Positions 12,523 through 13,909 of a DNA stretch of 13,909 nt are shown in pieces. The stretch is from Verrucomicrobiota bacterium. GTDB taxonomy: Bacteria; Verrucomicrobiota; Verrucomicrobiia; Limisphaerales; J093. The position numbers and the translations under genes are program-made. The stretch is taken from NCBI GenBank assembly GCA_003695015.1, contig RFJD01000233.1, positions 1 through 13,909 of the forward strand, given 5' to 3'. The notes below the pieces were generated by a model that was given only the letters and a program-made list of their open reading frames with translations, was not told the DNA's origin and ran no database searches. The stretch's first letter is position 1. Every line of letters begins with the position of its first letter.

Positions 12523-13536
12523 ATGATCATCGTCCTCAAACCGAACATCAAAAAAAGCGAAGAAACCGCCGTCCTGAAGGAGATCCGCAAGCTCGGCTAC
12601 CGGCCCCACATCATCCGGGGCGTCGAGCGGGTGGTCATCGGGGCGGTGGGCGACGAGCGCACCCAGCACACCCTCGAGACCCTCATCACCTGGCCGCAGG
12701 TCGAGAAGGTGATGCCCGTCCAGAAGCGCTACAAGCTGGTCAGCCGCGAGGCCCATCCCCGCAACTCGACCATCCGGGTGGGCGACGTGGTGATCGGCGG
12801 CCGGAAACTGGTGGTGATGGCCGGGCCCTGCTCGGTCGAGAGCGAGAAGCAGCTCATGCAGACGGCCAAGGCGGTCAAGAAGGCCGGCGCCCAGATCCTG
12901 CGGGGCGGCGCCTTCAAACCGCGGACCTCGCCCTACGACTTCCAAGGGCTGGGCGAGAAGGGCCTCAAGCTCCTGGCCAAGGCCCGCGCCGAAACCGGCA
13001 TGCCCGTCATCACCGAGCTGTTGTCCGAGGAACATGTCGATCTGGTGGCCGAATACGCCGACATCCTCCAGATCGGCACCCGCAACGCCCAGAACTTCCA
13101 GCTCCTGATCGCCGCTGCCAAGACCGGCAAGCCGATCCTGCTCAAGCGCGGCATGTCCATGCGCATCGAGGAATGGCTCCTGGCCGGCGAGTACATCCTG
13201 GCCAACGAAAACCCCAACCTCATGTTCTGCGAACGCGGCATCCGCACCTTCGAGAACTACACGCGCAACACGCTGGACCTCTCTGCCGTGCCGATCGTGA
13301 AGGAAGAATCCCACCTGCCGGTGGTGGTGGATCCCAGCCAGGGCTGCGGCCGGGCCAGTCTGGTGGCGACCCTTTGCCGGGGGGCGGTGGCGCTGGGGGC
13401 GGACGCGTTGTTGATCGAGGTGCACCCCAACCCGGCCGAGGCGTGGAGCGACGGCGCCCAGCAGGTGACCTTCGACGGCTTCGCCAAACTGATGCGCGAT
13501 CTGCGCCCCTTCATCGAGGCCGCCGGCCGCGAATGA
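12523..13536 (+). CDS. aroF: 3-deoxy-7-phosphoheptulonate (DAHP) synthase, type I-beta
   Basis: The enzyme condenses phosphoenolpyruvate and erythrose 4-phosphate to DAHP, the committed step of the shikimate pathway. The 337-residue length and the N-terminal ferredoxin-like domain (1-70, MIIVLKPNIKKSEE onward) match the Thermotoga-type enzymes, in which that domain mediates Tyr/Phe feedback. Visible motifs are GPCSVES (C103), KPRTSPYDFQGLG, QIGTRNAQNFQLL, LLKRGM, CERGIRTFENYTRNTLDLSA, and IEVHPNPAEAWSDG (E299, D310). In VVVDPSQGCGR the family's metal-binding His is Gln (Q273). C103, E299 and D310 match the other three ligand positions. A GGAAAA stretch six bases before the ATG is a modest ribosome-binding site. 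Expression is probably set by the attenuator and promoter just upstream, in addition to protein-level feedback. Confidence 0.95.
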   Translation: MIIVLKPNIKKSEETAVLKEIRKLGYRPHIIRGVERVVIGAVGDERTQHTLETLITWPQVEKVMPVQKRYKLVSREAHPRNSTIRVGDVVIGGRKLVVMAGPCSVESEKQLMQTAKAVKKAGAQILRGGAFKPRTSPYDFQGLGEKGLKLLAKARAETGMPVITELLSEEHVDLVAEYADILQIGTRNAQNFQLLIAAAKTGKPILLKRGMSMRIEEWLLAGEYILANENPNLMFCERGIRTFENYTRNTLDLSAVPIVKEESHLPVVVDPSQGCGRASLVATLCRGAVALGADALLIEVHPNPAEAWSDGAQQVTFDGFAKLMRDLRPFIEAAGRE

Positions 13537-13549
13537 CCGGTCCGCTTTG

Positions 13550-13900
13550 CCGTAGCCGCCAACGTCAGGAGGCGGGGGGGTGAGGCGACAAGTTGAAGGG
13601 TTGAAGGGTGATGGGTTGAAGAGGGCTTCGACGCAGGTTGGCTGTAGTGGTGCAGGTATCCTGCCTGCCCTCGCTGCGGCTTCACTCCTCCGGAATGCCC
13701 GGTCTTCGGGCCCCCCGTGGCTGTGGGACCTTCCGTTCCCGCCGCCACGGCCCATCCCTTGGCGACCTGGCGTCCCTGCGCCTTCGCGTTGTCCCCTGCA
13801 ACCCTCCAACTCTTCAACCCTTCAACTCATCCATCTCCATTTGGTGAGGGTGGTCGGATCTGGGGGCCGGTTGCCGGCCTCGTTACCTCGGCCGCTACGG
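13550..13900. repeat. REP-like element pair in inverted orientation (outer pair)
   Basis: The segment 13550-13575 (CCGTAGCCGCC...GGAGGCGG) and the reverse complement of 13874-13900 (CCGTAGCGGCC...GAGGCCGG) match at 20 of 26 aligned positions, sharing the CCGTAGC start and a GAGGC near the end. Each is itself partly self-complementary (CCGCC with GGCGG in the left copy). They look like two diverged copies of a dispersed intergenic repeat facing each other. Confidence 0.5.
13591..13827. repeat. Inverted repeat of GTTGAAG-rich arms (inner pair)
   Basis: AGTTGAAGGGTTGAAG at 13591-13606 is repeated exactly as CTTCAACCCTTCAACT at 13812-13827. Similarity continues inward for about 19 more bases with a one-base shift (arms about 13591-13625 and 13793-13827). 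Within each arm a 7-8 base motif, GGTTGAAG, recurs. The arms enclose about 170 bp without a gene, so a MITE-like or other palindromic repeat unit is possible, but no target-site duplication was identified. Confidence 0.6.
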
Positions 13901-13909
13901 AGGGTCCGC

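Larger units (their letters stand above)
13537..13909. other. Gene-free right end with nested inverted repeats
   Basis: No credible gene follows aroF within the window. The 373 bp hold two nested pairs of inverted repeats, listed separately, plus small hairpins such as GCAGG-TAT-CCTGC. No clear intrinsic terminator is seen directly behind aroF. Reading frames crossing this stretch are shadow frames or lack any protein-like features. Confidence 0.6.

Noticed and set aside
12357..13583. Long plus-strand frame overlapping aroF.
   Set aside because: It is a low-complexity shadow frame rich in Arg, Pro and Gly over a clearly recognised enzyme gene in another frame.

Overview
The window looks like chromosomal DNA of a GC-rich bacterium, most likely a member of the Verrucomicrobiota. 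That is an inference. It rests on gene content: a decarboxylase-like methyltransferase family common in that phylum, a secreted repeat protein with a C-terminal module often seen there, and REP-like and GTTGAAG-type intergenic repeats. No rRNA, tRNA, CRISPR array, transposase or phage structural gene is visible.

Layout, left to right. Bases 1-98 are a 13-bp tandem repeat cut off by the window edge, followed by a gene-free leader. A uroporphyrinogen-decarboxylase-family gene (339-1607, +) is followed by a short palindromic spacer and an unrecognised, lower-GC multi-spanning membrane protein (1759-2781, +). Converging on it are two minus-strand genes: a two-domain iron-type ABC permease (2797-4497) and a signal-peptide protein built of at least nine S-x-D-G-x-x-W repeats (4606-6612). 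Diverging from the repeat protein is ribE-tmk (6709-8009, +), joined by an ATGA overlap and closed by a probable terminator. Next comes a compact elaB/yqjE/yqjK-like membrane-stress cluster (8154-9192, +), which converges on the magnesium channel mgtE (9214-10524, -). Diverging from mgtE are a GmhA-like SIS sugar-phosphate isomerase and an ArsR-methyltransferase fusion, also joined by an ATGA overlap (10686-12310, +). The last gene is a type I-beta DAHP synthase, aroF (12523-13536, +), the entry enzyme of aromatic amino-acid synthesis. The right end (13537-13909) has no gene but carries nested inverted repeats.

The most striking element is the 212-bp gap in front of aroF. It holds a good sigma-70-type promoter and a 25-codon reading frame (12344-12421) with nine aromatic codons, including Trp-Phe-Tyr-Phe in a row. 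A strong intrinsic-terminator hairpin follows (12444-12487). A 9-bp antiterminator pairing between the end of the leader ORF and the left arm of the terminator is mutually exclusive with termination. A ribosome stalled on the aromatic codons would leave the antiterminator strand free; a ribosome that reached the stop codon would cover it. This is the geometry of a translation-coupled attenuator that senses Phe, Tyr and Trp and controls DAHP synthase. The same enzyme shows Gln where the family usually has a metal-binding His (DPSQ instead of DPSH).
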